The position numbers and the translations under genes were made by a program. Source: Streptomyces echinatus (GTDB taxonomy: Bacteria > Actinomycetota > Actinomycetes > Streptomycetales > Streptomycetaceae). Taken from it: DNA of 64,000 nucleotides. Below are positions 39,940 through 49,861 of this stretch, piece after piece. The stretch is taken from assembly GCF_014203595.1 (NCBI RefSeq), contig NZ_JACHJK010000001.1, positions 932,582 to 996,581 of the forward strand. Direction: 5' to 3'. Within the stretch, counting starts at the first letter, position 1; each line of letters starts with the position of its first letter. The notes beneath the pieces are model-generated. The model worked only from the letters and a program-made list of their open reading frames with translations, was not told where the DNA came from and made no database searches.

Positions 39940-41022
39940 ATGACCACCATCTCGGAAAAGCTCTCGGACCAGTTGACGCGCCAGGCGAAACGGGTCTCCC
40001 AGTCCGTGTTCGACGGCTCCCGCCTCCGGGTCGTCCTGCTCGTGGACGTCTACGACGGCGCCCAGCAGCAGTTCCTGGAGGCCTATGAGCAGCTGTGCAA
40101 CCAGGTGGCGCAGGTGCCCGGTCACGTCAGCGACCAGCTGTGCCAGTCGATCGAGAACCCCTCCCAATGGCTCATCACCAGCGAGTGGGAGAGCGCCCCG
40201 CCGTTCCTCACCTGGGTGAACAGCGAGGAGCACGTGCGGATGGTGGAACCGCTGCACAGCTGCGTCCGGGACACCCGGTCGCTGCGTTTCCACATCGTCC
40301 GCGAGACGGGCGGCGAGGAGGCCGGCGCGCCGGCGTCGCACCGCCGGCTGCAGGCGTCCCCGCGGATCGGTGACGGCGTGATCCGGCACGCGCTGACCTT
40401 CACGGTCAAGCCGGGCAGCGAGCGGGAGGTCGCGCGGATCCTCGCCGACTACGCCTCGCCCCAGGCGCGGGTCGACGACGCCACCCGGCTGTGCCGCACC
40501 TCCCTGTTCATGCACGGCAACCGGGTCGTGCGGGCCATCGAAGTACGCGGCGACCTGCTCGCGGCGCTGCGCCACGTCGCCCGGCAGCCCGAGGTGCGGG
40601 CCGTCGAGGAGGCCATCAACCCCTACCTGGAGCAGGAGCGGGACCTCAACGACCAGGAGTCGGCCCGGGTGTTCTTCACCCGGGCGGCGCTGCCCGCCGT
40701 GCACCACGTCACCGCGGACGAGCTCACCGAGGGCGAGCGGCAGGCCCTGTACTACCCGGCCAAGCCGGGCGCCGGGATGCGGCTGGCGGAGCTGCTCGCC
40801 CAGCAGGACGAGGCGGCGGCGGACGACACGGACAGCCCGGTCCTGCGCAGCACGATCTTCCACCGTGACGACGTCGTCGTACGGCTGGTCGACGTACGGC
40901 CCGGAAAGGGCGGGCACGCCGTCCTGCCGGAGCCGGGGCGTCAGGCCGCGCTGAGCGCCCTGCTGGACGGCGAGCCCGTCGGCATGGACCTCGTCACCGA
41001 CCGCCGCTCGCCCGACGCCTGA
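39940..41022 (+). CDS. whiE-ORFI: SchA/CurD-like protein (whiE ORFI-like)
   Basis: This 360-residue protein has the SchA/CurD family pattern with two related ABM-like halves ([20 protein letters not shown], then [20 protein letters not shown]) and a final segment with [14 protein letters not shown]. It is always found in spore pigment clusters; deletion effects are known only in part and its reaction is not known. ATG 39940 is used; a GTG at 39931 is in frame but sits only two bases after AAGGAG. It is the first gene of the seven-gene polyketide operon. Confidence 0.9.
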   Translation: MTTISEKLSDQLTRQAKRVSQSVFDGSRLRVVLLVDVYDGAQQQFLEAYEQLCNQVAQVPGHVSDQLCQSIENPSQWLITSEWESAPPFLTWVNSEEHVRMVEPLHSCVRDTRSLRFHIVRETGGEEAGAPASHRRLQASPRIGDGVIRHALTFTVKPGSEREVARILADYASPQARVDDATRLCRTSLFMHGNRVVRAIEVRGDLLAALRHVARQPEVRAVEEAINPYLEQERDLNDQESARVFFTRAALPAVHHVTADELTEGERQALYYPAKPGAGMRLAELLAQQDEAAADDTDSPVLRSTIFHRDDVVVRLVDVRPGKGGHAVLPEPGRQAALSALLDGEPVGMDLVTDRRSPDA

Positions 41023-41056
41023 CCGGGCGGGCCCAGCACACCAACGGAGGAACGCC

Positions 41057-41488
41057 GTGATCAAACCCCTTCCGAAGATCGTGGACCTCAGCGAGGTCGA
41101 GCCCAACACCCGGCGCGGCGGAGATCTGCGCGCCATGCTCACCCCGACGACGGTGGGCGCCACCAGCGGTTTCATGGGCGTGGCCATCATCCGGCCGGGC
41201 GACCGCATCGGTGAGCACTACCACCCGTACTCCGAGGAGTTCGTCTACGTCGCCTGCGGGCAGCTGGAGGTGGACCTGGACGGCGAGCCGCACCCGCTGC
41301 GGCCCGAGCAGGGGCTGATGATCCCCATGAACATGCGGCACCGCTTCCGCAACGTCGGCAACGTGGAGGCGCGGATCGTCTTCCACCTGGGTCCGCTGGC
41401 CCCGCGGCCGGCCCTCGGGCACGTCGACACGGAGGAGACGGAAGCCGTCGCCACCGAGCCGGCCGAGCGGGAACAGGTCCGCTCATGA
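41057..41488 (+). CDS. whiE-ORFII: Cupin protein (whiE ORFII-like)
   Basis: This 143-residue single-domain cupin has metal ligands H54, H56, E60 or E61 ([11 protein letters not shown]) and H95 (MNMRHRF). It corresponds to the second gene of whiE/sch/cur clusters, which is thought to guide ring formation. GGAGG precedes the GTG at 41057. Its TGA overlaps the ATG of KS-alpha as ATGA, so translation is coupled. Confidence 0.9.
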   Translation: MIKPLPKIVDLSEVEPNTRRGGDLRAMLTPTTVGATSGFMGVAIIRPGDRIGEHYHPYSEEFVYVACGQLEVDLDGEPHPLRPEQGLMIPMNMRHRFRNVGNVEARIVFHLGPLAPRPALGHVDTEETEAVATEPAEREQVRS

Positions 41489-42744
41489 CCCGGCGCGTGG
41501 CGGTCACCGGCATAGGCATCGTGGCTCCTGGCGGGATCGGCGTACCGGCGTTCTGGGATCTGCTCGCCGAAGGCCGCACCGCGACGCGGGGCATCACGTT
41601 CTTCGACCCGGCGGGGCTGAGGTCCCGGATCGCGGCCGAATGCGACTTCGACCCCGCCGCGCACGGCCTGGACGCCGAACAGGTCCAGCGGGCGGACCGG
41701 TACATACAGTTCGCTCTGGTCGCCGGGGAGGAGGCGGTCAAGGACTCCGGTCTCGAACTGGCCGCCGAGGACCCCTGGCGGATCGGTGTCTCCCTGGGCA
41801 CCGCCGTCGGGGGCACCACCCGCCTGGAGCACGACTACGTCCTGGTCAGCCACCGAGGGCAGCGCTGGGACGTCGACCACAGCGAGGCGGAGCCACAGCT
41901 GCACCGGGCGTTCTCGCCGAGCACCGTGGCCTCCGCGGTGGCGGAACGTTTCGGCGCCCAGGGTCCGGTGCAGACCGTGTCCACCGGCTGCACCTCGGGA
42001 CTGGACGCCGTCGGATACGCCTTCCACACCGTCCAGGAAGGCCGGGCGGACATCTGCATCGCGGGTGCCTCGGACTCCCCGATATCCCCGATCACCATGG
42101 CCTGCTTCGACGCGATCAAGGCCACGTCGCCGAACAACGACGACCCCGCACACGCCTCCCGTCCCTTCGACAACAACCGTGACGGCTTCGTCATGGGCGA
42201 GGGCGGCGCGGTGCTCGTCCTGGAGGAACTGGAGCACGCCCGGGCCCGCGGTGCCCATGTGTACTGCGAGTTCGGCGGCTACGCCACCTTCGGCAACGCC
42301 TACCACATGACCGGCCTGACCAAGGAGGGCCTGGAGATGGCGCGAGCCGTCGAGACCGCCCTCGACCAGGCGCGGCTCGACCCGACGGCGATCGACTACG
42401 TCAACGCGCACGGCTCCGGCACCCGGCAGAACGACCGGCACGAGACGGCGGCCGTGAAGCGGGCGCTCGGCCACCACGCCTACGACACCCCGATGAGCTC
42501 CATCAAGTCCATGGTGGGGCACTCCCTCGGGGCGATCGGCGCCATCGAACTGGTCGCCTGCGTCCTGGCCCTCACCAAGCAGGTCGTACCGCCGACCGCG
42601 AACTACGAGATTCCCGACCCCGAGTGCGACCTGGACTACGTCCCGCGCGTGGCCCGCGAACGGAAGCTGTCCAGTGTGCTGTCCGTGGGCAGCGGTTTCG
42701 GCGGCTTCCAGTCCGCGGTGATCCTGACCCGGCCGAGGGAGTGA
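41485..42744 (+). CDS. whiE-ORFIII: Type II polyketide ketosynthase KS-alpha (whiE ORFIII-like)
   Basis: This 419-residue condensing enzyme elongates the poly-beta-ketone chain. The active-site cysteine C169 lies in [15 protein letters not shown]309 (VNAHGSGT), K341 (SIKSMVGH) and H346 complete the thiolase-fold catalytic set, with numbering identical to actinorhodin KS-alpha. The length is normal. It must dimerise with the following KS-beta. Confidence 0.96.
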   Translation: MTRRVAVTGIGIVAPGGIGVPAFWDLLAEGRTATRGITFFDPAGLRSRIAAECDFDPAAHGLDAEQVQRADRYIQFALVAGEEAVKDSGLELAAEDPWRIGVSLGTAVGGTTRLEHDYVLVSHRGQRWDVDHSEAEPQLHRAFSPSTVASAVAERFGAQGPVQTVSTGCTSGLDAVGYAFHTVQEGRADICIAGASDSPISPITMACFDAIKATSPNNDDPAHASRPFDNNRDGFVMGEGGAVLVLEELEHARARGAHVYCEFGGYATFGNAYHMTGLTKEGLEMARAVETALDQARLDPTAIDYVNAHGSGTRQNDRHETAAVKRALGHHAYDTPMSSIKSMVGHSLGAIGAIELVACVLALTKQVVPPTANYEIPDPECDLDYVPRVARERKLSSVLSVGSGFGGFQSAVILTRPRE

Positions 42745-42751
42745 GGACACG

Positions 42752-44026
42752 ATGAGCGAACCGAAGGACCGGCACGCGGCCGTCACCGGCATCGGGGTGG
42801 TCGCGCCCAACGGCACCAGCACCGACACCTTCTGGAAGGCAACCCAGGAGGGCCTGAGCGTCCTCGACCGGGTCACCCGCGAGGGCTGTGAGCACCTTCC
42901 CCTCAAGGTGGCCGGTGAGGTCCGCGCCTTCGACCCGGCGGCGACGATCGAGGAGCGCTTCCTCGTCCAGACCGACCGGTTCACGCACTACGCCATGGCC
43001 GCGGCCGACTTCGCGCTGGAGGACGCCCGGCTCGGGCAGGGCAGCATCCCCGACGCGCCGTACTCCATCGGCGTGGTCACCGCCGCCGGCTCCGGCGGCG
43101 GCGAGTTCGGCCAGCGCGAACTGCAGCAACTGTGGGGCAAGGGCAGCCGGTTCGTCGGGCCGTACCAGTCCATCGCCTGGTTCTACGCCGCGAGCACCGG
43201 CCAGGTGTCCATCCGCCGCGGCTTCAAGGGGCCCTGCTCGGTCGTCGCCTCCGACGAGGCCGGCGGCCTGGACGCCCTCGCGCACGCGGCACGGGCGGTG
43301 CGGCGCGGCACCGACGTGATCGTGGCGGGCTCCACCGAGGCGCCGCTCGCGCCGTACTCGATGGTCTGCCAGCTCGGTTACGACGAGCTGAGCCGCGAGG
43401 AGGACCCGTCCCGGGCCTACCGCCCGTTCACGGACGGGGCGTGCGGGTTCGTACCGGCCGAGGGCGGTGCGATGCTCGTCGTGGAGTCGGCGGACGCCGC
43501 CCGGGAACGCGGCGCCGACATCCGGGCCTTCGTGGCCGGCCACGGGGCCACCTTCACCGGCGCCTCCCGCTGGGCGGAGTCCCGGGCGGGCCTCGCCCAC
43601 GCCATCGGGCAGGCCCTGGCGGAGGCCGGCTGCGCCCCCGAGGAGATCGACGTCGTCTTCGCCGACGCCCTCGGGGTGCCGGAGGCGGACCGGGCCGAGG
43701 CACTGGCCCTCGCCGACGCCCTCGGCGAGCACGGCACCCGGGTACCGGTCACCGCCCCGAAGACCGGCTTCGGCCGCGGATACTGCGCGGCCCCCGTGCT
43801 GGACACCGCGGCGGCCGTGCTGGCGATGGAGCACGGCCTGATCCCGCCGACGCCGAACGTCTTCGACGTCTGCCACGACCTCGACCTCGTGACGGGCAGC
43901 GCCCGCGTCGCCGAACTGCGGACGGCACTGGTCCTCAGCCGCGGACTCATGGGGTCGAACTCGGCGCTGGTGCTGCGACGTGGCACCGGCAGTGCGCCCG
44001 TGGGCGAACGACACAGAGAGCTGTGA
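42752..44026 (+). CDS. whiE-ORFIV: Type II polyketide chain-length factor KS-beta (whiE ORFIV-like)
   Basis: This 424-residue paralogue of KS-alpha lacks the cysteine. The position is E169 in VASDEAGGLDAL, whereas most chain-length factors carry glutamine there. The pair sets the chain length; the S. coelicolor whiE minimal PKS makes a C24 (dodecaketide) chain, so a C24 product is expected here. GAGGA lies just before ATG 42752, seven bases after the KS-alpha stop. Confidence 0.94.
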   Translation: MSEPKDRHAAVTGIGVVAPNGTSTDTFWKATQEGLSVLDRVTREGCEHLPLKVAGEVRAFDPAATIEERFLVQTDRFTHYAMAAADFALEDARLGQGSIPDAPYSIGVVTAAGSGGGEFGQRELQQLWGKGSRFVGPYQSIAWFYAASTGQVSIRRGFKGPCSVVASDEAGGLDALAHAARAVRRGTDVIVAGSTEAPLAPYSMVCQLGYDELSREEDPSRAYRPFTDGACGFVPAEGGAMLVVESADAARERGADIRAFVAGHGATFTGASRWAESRAGLAHAIGQALAEAGCAPEEIDVVFADALGVPEADRAEALALADALGEHGTRVPVTAPKTGFGRGYCAAPVLDTAAAVLAMEHGLIPPTPNVFDVCHDLDLVTGSARVAELRTALVLSRGLMGSNSALVLRRGTGSAPVGERHREL

Positions 44027-44049
44027 GCACAGCAAAGGAGGAAATCACC

Positions 44050-44785
<736 letters not shown>

Positions 44786-44806
44786 GCCGGACGACAGGAG
44801 ACGACC

Positions 44807-45139
44807 GTGCACCAGGCCCTGATCGTCGCCCGGATGGCCCCGGGCTCCGCCCCCGGCATCGCCAAGGTGTTCGCGGACTCCGACCGGGGAGAGCTGCCGC
44901 ACCTCGTCGGGGTCGTCCGGCGCAGCCTCTTCCAGTTCGGCGATGTGTACATGCACCTCATCGAGTCCGAACGCGACCCCGGACCGGCCATCGCCAAGGT
45001 CACCTCGCATCCCGAGTTCAGGGAGGTCAGCGAGCGGCTGTCGGCGTACGTCAGCGCGTACGACCCGGAGACCTGGAGGTCCCCAAAGGACGCCATGGCC
45101 CAGCGCTTCTACCTGTGGGAGCGCGACGGCGGCGGCTGA
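44807..45139 (+). CDS. whiE-ORFVII: TcmI-family polyketide cyclase (whiE ORFVII-like)
   Basis: This 110-residue dimeric ferredoxin-like cyclase matches the TcmI family (HQALIVARMAPGSAPGIAKV, LFQFGDVYMHLIESE, QRFYLWER). It should close the later rings. A GTG start at 44807 follows ACAGGAG. It is the last gene of the operon and is closed by a long hairpin. Confidence 0.93.
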   Translation: MHQALIVARMAPGSAPGIAKVFADSDRGELPHLVGVVRRSLFQFGDVYMHLIESERDPGPAIAKVTSHPEFREVSERLSAYVSAYDPETWRSPKDAMAQRFYLWERDGGG

Positions 45140-45151
45140 ACCCCGTCCGGA

Positions 45152-45196
45152 ACACCGGTGCCGGGCCCGCGTCGGACGCGGACCCGGCACCGGTGT
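45152..45196. terminator. Long bidirectional terminator of the pigment operon
   Basis: A 14-bp perfect stem (45152-45165 with 45183-45196) is continued by a 7-bp inner stem (45167-45173 with 45175-45181). It separates the convergent cyclase and methyltransferase genes. Confidence 0.9.
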
Positions 45197-45214
45197 GCTG
45201 GGGGAGGAGTGCGC

Positions 45215-46279
45215 TCACCCGGGCACCCTGCAGTCGAAGGCGTGCAGGTAGGGGTTGACCGGCTGGACTTCACCGACCTCCAGGCCCGCCGCCCTGAGCC
45301 GGCCGGTCATGCTGTCGGTGGTGTGCTTGGCCCCGCCGACGTTCAGGAGCAGCAGCAGGTCCATGGCGGTGCTGAACCGCATCGACGGGGTGTCGTCGAC
45401 GAGGTTCTCGATCACCACGACCCGGGCGCCGGGCCCGCCCGCCTCGACCACGTTGCGCAGCAGCCGGGCGGTGGACTCGTCGTCCCACTCCAGGATGTTC
45501 TTGATGACGTAGACGTCGGCCTCGACCGGGACGGCCTCGCGGATGTCGCCCGGCACGATGTGCGCCCGGTCCGCCAGGTCCCCGCCCTCGCGCAGCCGCG
45601 GCAGGGCGTTGCCCACCACCCGCGGCAGGTCCAGCAGATAGCCCCGCATCTCCGGGTACTTGTCCAGCAGGCAGGCCACCACGTGCCCCTGCCCGCCGCC
45701 GAGGTCCGCGACCGACCTGCTGCCGGACAGGTCCAGCAGCGCGGCGACATCGCGTGCCGACTGCTCGCTGGACGTCGTCATCGCCCGGTTGAAGACGTCC
45801 GCCGACTCCGGGGCGTCCTCGTTCAGGTAGCCGAAGAACTCCTTGCCGTACAGGTCCTCGACGACGTTCCGGCCGGTGCGCACCGCCTGGTCGAGCTTCG
45901 GCCAGGCGTCCCAGGTCCAGGGCTCGGTGCACCACAGGGAGATGTCGCGCAGGCTGTTCGGGTCGTCCACACGGAGCAGCCGGGACATCTCGGTGTGGGC
46001 GAAGGTCCCGTCGGGCCGCTCGGCCAAGACGCCGTAGCAGGACAGGGCGCGCAGCAGCCGGCGCAGCGGCTTCGGCTCGGTGCGCACCGCGGTCGCGAGG
46101 CTCTCCACGGTCATGGGGGCGTCGCCGAGCGCGTCGGCGACACCGAGCCGGGCGGCGGCGCGGACGGCGGCGGCGCAGGCCGCCCCGAACACCAGCTCGC
46201 GCAGCCGCATCGACGGCAGGGGGGAGGGAGATACGCCCGGCTCCACCGGAGCCGAGAGGGCGGGGGACGGTGCGGTCAT
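45215..46279 (-). CDS. SAM-dependent O-methyltransferase (polyketide-type)
   Basis: This 354-residue protein has an N-terminal dimerisation domain and the SAM-binding motif ADLGGGQGHVVACLL (DLGGGQG at 192-198). The region that normally carries the catalytic histidine reads IKNILEWDDE (262-268), with Leu/Glu in place of the usual His-Asp, similar to DnrK-type enzymes. It probably methylates the pigment or another aromatic product. It is convergent with the PKS operon and 43 bases downstream of the beta-helix gene, which may be its operon partner. It is not part of the eight-gene whiE core. Confidence 0.88.
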   Translation of the reverse strand: MTAPSPALSAPVEPGVSPSPLPSMRLRELVFGAACAAAVRAAARLGVADALGDAPMTVESLATAVRTEPKPLRRLLRALSCYGVLAERPDGTFAHTEMSRLLRVDDPNSLRDISLWCTEPWTWDAWPKLDQAVRTGRNVVEDLYGKEFFGYLNEDAPESADVFNRAMTTSSEQSARDVAALLDLSGSRSVADLGGGQGHVVACLLDKYPEMRGYLLDLPRVVGNALPRLREGGDLADRAHIVPGDIREAVPVEADVYVIKNILEWDDESTARLLRNVVEAGGPGARVVVIENLVDDTPSMRFSTAMDLLLLLNVGGAKHTTDSMTGRLRAAGLEVGEVQPVNPYLHAFDCRVPG

Positions 46280-46322
46280 GTGCCGCCTTCCTTCCTTGCT
46301 TGGGTCGGGTACGGCCGTCCGG

Positions 46323-47432
46323 TCAGCACAGGCCCGAGGGCTTGGAGGACCGGCAGAAGTTGCTGTCGAAGGCGTTGGCGCTCTTGGTGGTCTCCTGGTT
46401 CACGAGGTCCGCCGGGGAGTTGCCGCTCAGGCTGTTCCCGGCGATCAGGTTCCGTTCGCTCTTGGCGCCCACGAAGCTCTTGAACAGGACGATGCCGCCC
46501 GAGAGCGGGGACTTGCCGGAGTGGCCGGTGACCATGTTCTGCGTCACCACGGCCTTCTCGGTACCGGTCAGGACGATGCCGGAACCCTTGAGGTAGGGCA
46601 GCCGGGCGGTCTTCGGGCAGTACTTGTTGTTCCGCTCGACGACGTTGTAGCTGACGGTCAGGTCGCCCGTCTTCGGTTTGTTCTCGTCACCGACGACGAA
46701 CAGGCCCGCGCAGTTGCCGCTGATGCGGTTGTGCGCGACGGAGAGGTTGCGCAGCCGGCGGACGGTGATGCCGATCCGGTTGCCCTCCACGAGGTTCTCC
46801 GAGACCCGCGTGCCCTTGCTGTTCGTGGCGCCCTTCTCGGCCGTCACGGTGTTGGCGAGGAACAGCCCCGCGTCCCCGTTGTCGCGGGCGGTGTTGTTCC
46901 GGAACACCGCGCGGGTGGAGTGCTCGTCGGCGATGCCCCACTGGCCGTTGTGGTCGGCGGTCACCCGCTTCACGGCCAGCCGGTCGGTGCCCATGGACCA
47001 CACGCCGGTCTTGGCGTAGCCGGTCACCCTGAGGTCGGAGACGGTGACGTCCGGCAGGGCCTTGTTCTTGCCGCCGATCACGCAGATGCCGTTGCCGGCC
47101 TGGCGGCAGGTGGGCGAGCTCTTCTTGGGGCGCGGCGCGGACTCGGTCCGCCCGGGCGCCGCGGACTTGGTCTTCCTGGGCGGCCGGAGCACGGTGTCCG
47201 GGCCCACACCGCGCAGGGTCAGACCGGGCGTCTTCACCGTGACGCTCTCGCGGTAGGTGCCGGCCAGCACGAGCACGGTGTCGCCGGACCGGGCGGCGTT
47301 CACCGCCTTCTGGATCGACTCGCCCGGCCGCACCACGAGGGTCCGGTGGGCGGCCGACGCCGGGGTGGTGCCGAGGAACGCACCGGCGAGGGTGGCGGTG
47401 GTCGCGAGGTACGCGATATGGCGTTTTTTCAC
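46323..47432 (-). CDS. Secreted right-handed parallel beta-helix protein
   Basis: This 369-residue protein has a signal peptide (MKKRHIAYLATTATLAGAFL, cleavage after ASA at about residue 27). A pectate-lyase/NosD-like beta-helix follows: IQKAVNAARSGDTVLVLAGTY starts it, then regular turns such as NRIGITVRRLRNLSVAHNRI and NNTARDNGDAGLFL. Cysteines near both ends could staple the coil. No catalytic site of a known lyase is evident. It may bind or modify a wall polysaccharide. GTG 47432 is the start, with a weak AGGG site. Confidence 0.8.
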   Translation of the reverse strand: MKKRHIAYLATTATLAGAFLGTTPASAAHRTLVVRPGESIQKAVNAARSGDTVLVLAGTYRESVTVKTPGLTLRGVGPDTVLRPPRKTKSAAPGRTESAPRPKKSSPTCRQAGNGICVIGGKNKALPDVTVSDLRVTGYAKTGVWSMGTDRLAVKRVTADHNGQWGIADEHSTRAVFRNNTARDNGDAGLFLANTVTAEKGATNSKGTRVSENLVEGNRIGITVRRLRNLSVAHNRISGNCAGLFVVGDENKPKTGDLTVSYNVVERNNKYCPKTARLPYLKGSGIVLTGTEKAVVTQNMVTGHSGKSPLSGGIVLFKSFVGAKSERNLIAGNSLSGNSPADLVNQETTKSANAFDSNFCRSSKPSGLC

Positions 47433-47510
47433 ACCCTGAAGGCTAGGAGCGCATGAGCTGATTACCGGCCGGATGCTCCGTTCGGCGGCGTGTCAACGGG
47501 CCCGCAAACG

Positions 47511-47537
47511 CCGAAGCGCCCCCGAAGGGGCGCTCGG
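47511..47537. terminator. Terminator between the island and the DUF4191 gene
   Basis: A perfect 8-bp stem (47515-47522 with 47527-47534) with a CGAA loop is extended by 3 bp around a bulged A. It lies 21 bases past the DUF4191 stop on the minus strand and before the beta-helix gene. Confidence 0.8.
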
Positions 47538-47558
47538 CCGGGTGGAGGGGCGGGCCGC

Positions 47559-48260
47559 TCAGCGACCCCGGGGGCCGCCCTTCGGCAGCTTCATGCCCTT
47601 GGGCATGGGCCCCTTCGGCAGCGGCATGTTGCTCATCAGGTCGCCCATGGCCCGCAGCCGGTCGTTGGTGGCCGTGACCTGGGGGCCGGTGAGGACGCGC
47701 GGCAGCTTCAGCATGGTCGTGCGGACCTTCTTCAGCTCGACCTGGCCCTCGCCGGTGCCGACGATCAGGTCGTGCACCGGCACGTCCGCGACGATGCGGT
47801 TCATCTTCTTCTTCTCGGCGGCCAGCAGGCTCTTCACCCGGTTCGGGTTGCCCTCGGCGACCAGCACGATGCCGGCCTTGCCGACCGCCCGGTGCACCAC
47901 GTCCTGGCTGCGGTTCATCGCCACCGCGGGGGTCGTCGTCCAGCCCCGGCCGATGTTGTCCAGCACGGCCGCTGCGGCACCCGGCTGGCCCTCCATCTGG
48001 CCGAAGGCGGCCCGCTCGGCCCGGCGGCCGAACACGATCGCCGTCGCAAGCAGCGCGACCAGCAGGCCGAAGACGCCCAGGTACCACGGGTGGTCGATCA
48101 AGAAGCCGATCGCGAGGAAGACACCGAAGGTGCCGATGCCGACGGCCGCGAGCACAAGGCCGAGCATCTTGTCGGCCTTGCGGGTCATCTTGTACGTGAG
48201 GGCGATCTGCTTCAGTCGCCCGGCATTCGCGGCGTCCGCCGCGGGTTCCTTCCTCGCCAT
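47559..48260 (-). CDS. DUF4191 membrane protein
   Basis: This 233-residue protein has two adjacent membrane helices (MLGLVLAAVGIGTFGVFLAI and YLGVFGLLVALLATAIVFG) after a basic head. A cytoplasmic domain follows (DNIGRGWTTTPAVA, VHDLIVGTGEGQVELKK) and a proline/lysine-rich tail. DUF4191 is a conserved actinobacterial family regularly found near lipA. No reaction is known. The start is ATG 48260. Confidence 0.9.
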   Translation of the reverse strand: MARKEPAADAANAGRLKQIALTYKMTRKADKMLGLVLAAVGIGTFGVFLAIGFLIDHPWYLGVFGLLVALLATAIVFGRRAERAAFGQMEGQPGAAAAVLDNIGRGWTTTPAVAMNRSQDVVHRAVGKAGIVLVAEGNPNRVKSLLAAEKKKMNRIVADVPVHDLIVGTGEGQVELKKVRTTMLKLPRVLTGPQVTATNDRLRAMGDLMSNMPLPKGPMPKGMKLPKGGPRGR

Positions 48261-48319
48261 GCCACGAAGTCTACGTGCCCCCGGGAGCGCGGACGACGGC
48301 AGTGCCCGGCGGGAGGGCG

Positions 48320-48541
48320 TCAGGGCCGGTCGGCGGCCTGTTCCAGGACCCGCTGGGCCTCGACCCGGTCCTTGGCGCGACGGCGGTCCTCCAGGACGGA
48401 GGTCCAGGCGTTGCGGCGGGCGGTGCGCTGGCCGCCGCTCATCAGCAGGGACTCGACGGCGCGGAGGGCGTCGGTGAACGACGGGATGGCGGTGGCGCGG
48501 GTCTCTTTCGGCAGTACTTCGTAGACGGGCGCGGCCTGCAT
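48320..48541 (-). CDS. Small conserved protein next to lipA
   Basis: This 73-residue protein (MQAAPVYEVLPKETRATAIP, later VEAQRVLEQAADRP) is helical and charged. The ATG at 48541 follows a G-rich region; a longer frame to 48595 has an upstream ATG but no family-like start. It sits between DUF4191 and lipA on the same strand. Function unknown; a similar gene is in the same place in S. coelicolor (from memory). Confidence 0.75.
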   Translation of the reverse strand: MQAAPVYEVLPKETRATAIPSFTDALRAVESLLMSGGQRTARRNAWTSVLEDRRRAKDRVEAQRVLEQAADRP

Positions 48542-48668
48542 GATCGAGGTCCCCCCTCGGAGCGGTGGAGATACGGGGTGTGATACGAGAGTCACTGATT
48601 GGTGTTACCAGGGCATGTCCGACCGGTCAAACACCGATGAAACCTTGATGCGGGAGTCGAAACGCCGA

Positions 48669-48715
48669 CGCGGCCCTGACGGCCGCCCTCATCAGCGAGG
48701 ACGGTCAGGACCGCG
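48669..48715 (-). terminator. Imperfect hairpin after lipA
   Basis: CGCGG...CCTGAC at the left and GTCAGGACCGCG at the right pair with about 14 matches, one G:U and mismatches, over an 11-base loop. It lies 63-109 bases past the lipA stop in the transcription direction. Confidence 0.5.
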
Positions 48716-48777
48716 TCGAGTCGGCCATTACTGGCCGGTAATTGCTTGTGCGCGAATTCACACGGGCGGGGGCGGCC

Positions 48778-49743
48778 TCAGACCGCCTGGGCCGCGATGT
48801 ACGCGCCCCGCTTCTCGACGGCCATCTGGTAGAGACGGCCGGCGCGGTACGAGGAGCGCACCAGCGGGCCGGACATCACACCGGAGAAGCCGATCTGCTC
48901 GGCCTCCTCCTTCAGCTCCACGAACTCGTGCGGCTTCACCCAGCGCTCCACCGGGTGGTGGCGCACGGAGGGGCGCAGGTACTGGGTGATGGTGACCAGC
49001 TCGCAGCCGGCGTCGTGCAGCTGCCTGAGCGCCTCGCCGACCTCCTCGCGGGTCTCGCCCATGCCGAGGATCAGGTTCGACTTGGTCACCAGGCCGAAGT
49101 CGCGGGCCTCGGTGATGACCTTCAGCGAGCGCTCGTAGCGGAAGCCGGGGCGGATCCGCTTGAAGATCCGGGGCACGGTCTCGACGTTGTGCGCGAAGAC
49201 CTCGGGCCGGGACTCGAAGACCTCGGCCAGCTGCTCGGGGACCGCGTTGAAGTCGGGGGCCAGCAGCTCCACCTTGGTGCGGCCGCCCTCGCGCTCCGCC
49301 GTCTGCGCGTGGATCTGGCGCACGGTCTCGGCGTACAGCCAGGCGCCGCCGTCCTCCAGGTCGTCCCGGGCGACGCCGGTGATGGTGGCGTAGTTCAGGT
49401 CCATGGTGACCACGGACTCACCCACCCGGCGCGGCTCGTCACGGTCGAGCGCCTCGGGCTTGCCGGTGTCGATCTGGCAGAAGTCGCAGCGCCGGGTGCA
49501 CTGGTCGCCGCCGATGAGGAAGGTCGCCTCGCGGTCCTCCCAGCACTCGTAGATGTTCGGGCAGCCGGCTTCCTGGCAGACCGTGTGCAGGCCCTCGCTC
49601 TTCACGAGGTTCTGCATCTTCGTGTACTCGGGGCCCATTTTCGCCCGGGTCTTGATCCACTCGGGCTTGCGCTCGATGGGGGTCTGGCTGTTGCGGACCT
49701 CCAGGCGCAGCATCTTGCGTCCGTCGGGTGCGACTGCGGACAC
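48778..49743 (-). CDS. lipA: Lipoyl synthase LipA
   Basis: This 321-residue radical-SAM enzyme inserts two sulfurs into octanoyl groups attached to 2-oxoacid dehydrogenases and the glycine cleavage H-protein. The auxiliary cluster cysteines C56, C61 and C67 ([14 protein letters not shown]) and the radical-SAM triad C82, C86, C89 (CTRRCDFC) are complete. GTG 49743 is chosen because GGAG lies six bases upstream; an open frame before it reaches into the lipB intergenic region. It works with lipB upstream and with aceE and the acyltransferase in this window. Confidence 0.96.
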   Translation of the reverse strand: MSAVAPDGRKMLRLEVRNSQTPIERKPEWIKTRAKMGPEYTKMQNLVKSEGLHTVCQEAGCPNIYECWEDREATFLIGGDQCTRRCDFCQIDTGKPEALDRDEPRRVGESVVTMDLNYATITGVARDDLEDGGAWLYAETVRQIHAQTAEREGGRTKVELLAPDFNAVPEQLAEVFESRPEVFAHNVETVPRIFKRIRPGFRYERSLKVITEARDFGLVTKSNLILGMGETREEVGEALRQLHDAGCELVTITQYLRPSVRHHPVERWVKPHEFVELKEEAEQIGFSGVMSGPLVRSSYRAGRLYQMAVEKRGAYIAAQAV

Positions 49744-49861
49744 GACCGGCTCCCTAAGCTTTGATTCCTCGGCGCACACCAGGGTACGCCCGTGCTCTTC
49801 GCGCCTTGCCGCTGAGACCAACCTCACTGATGCAGGGCGCATTCCCGGACGGCCGGACGGA

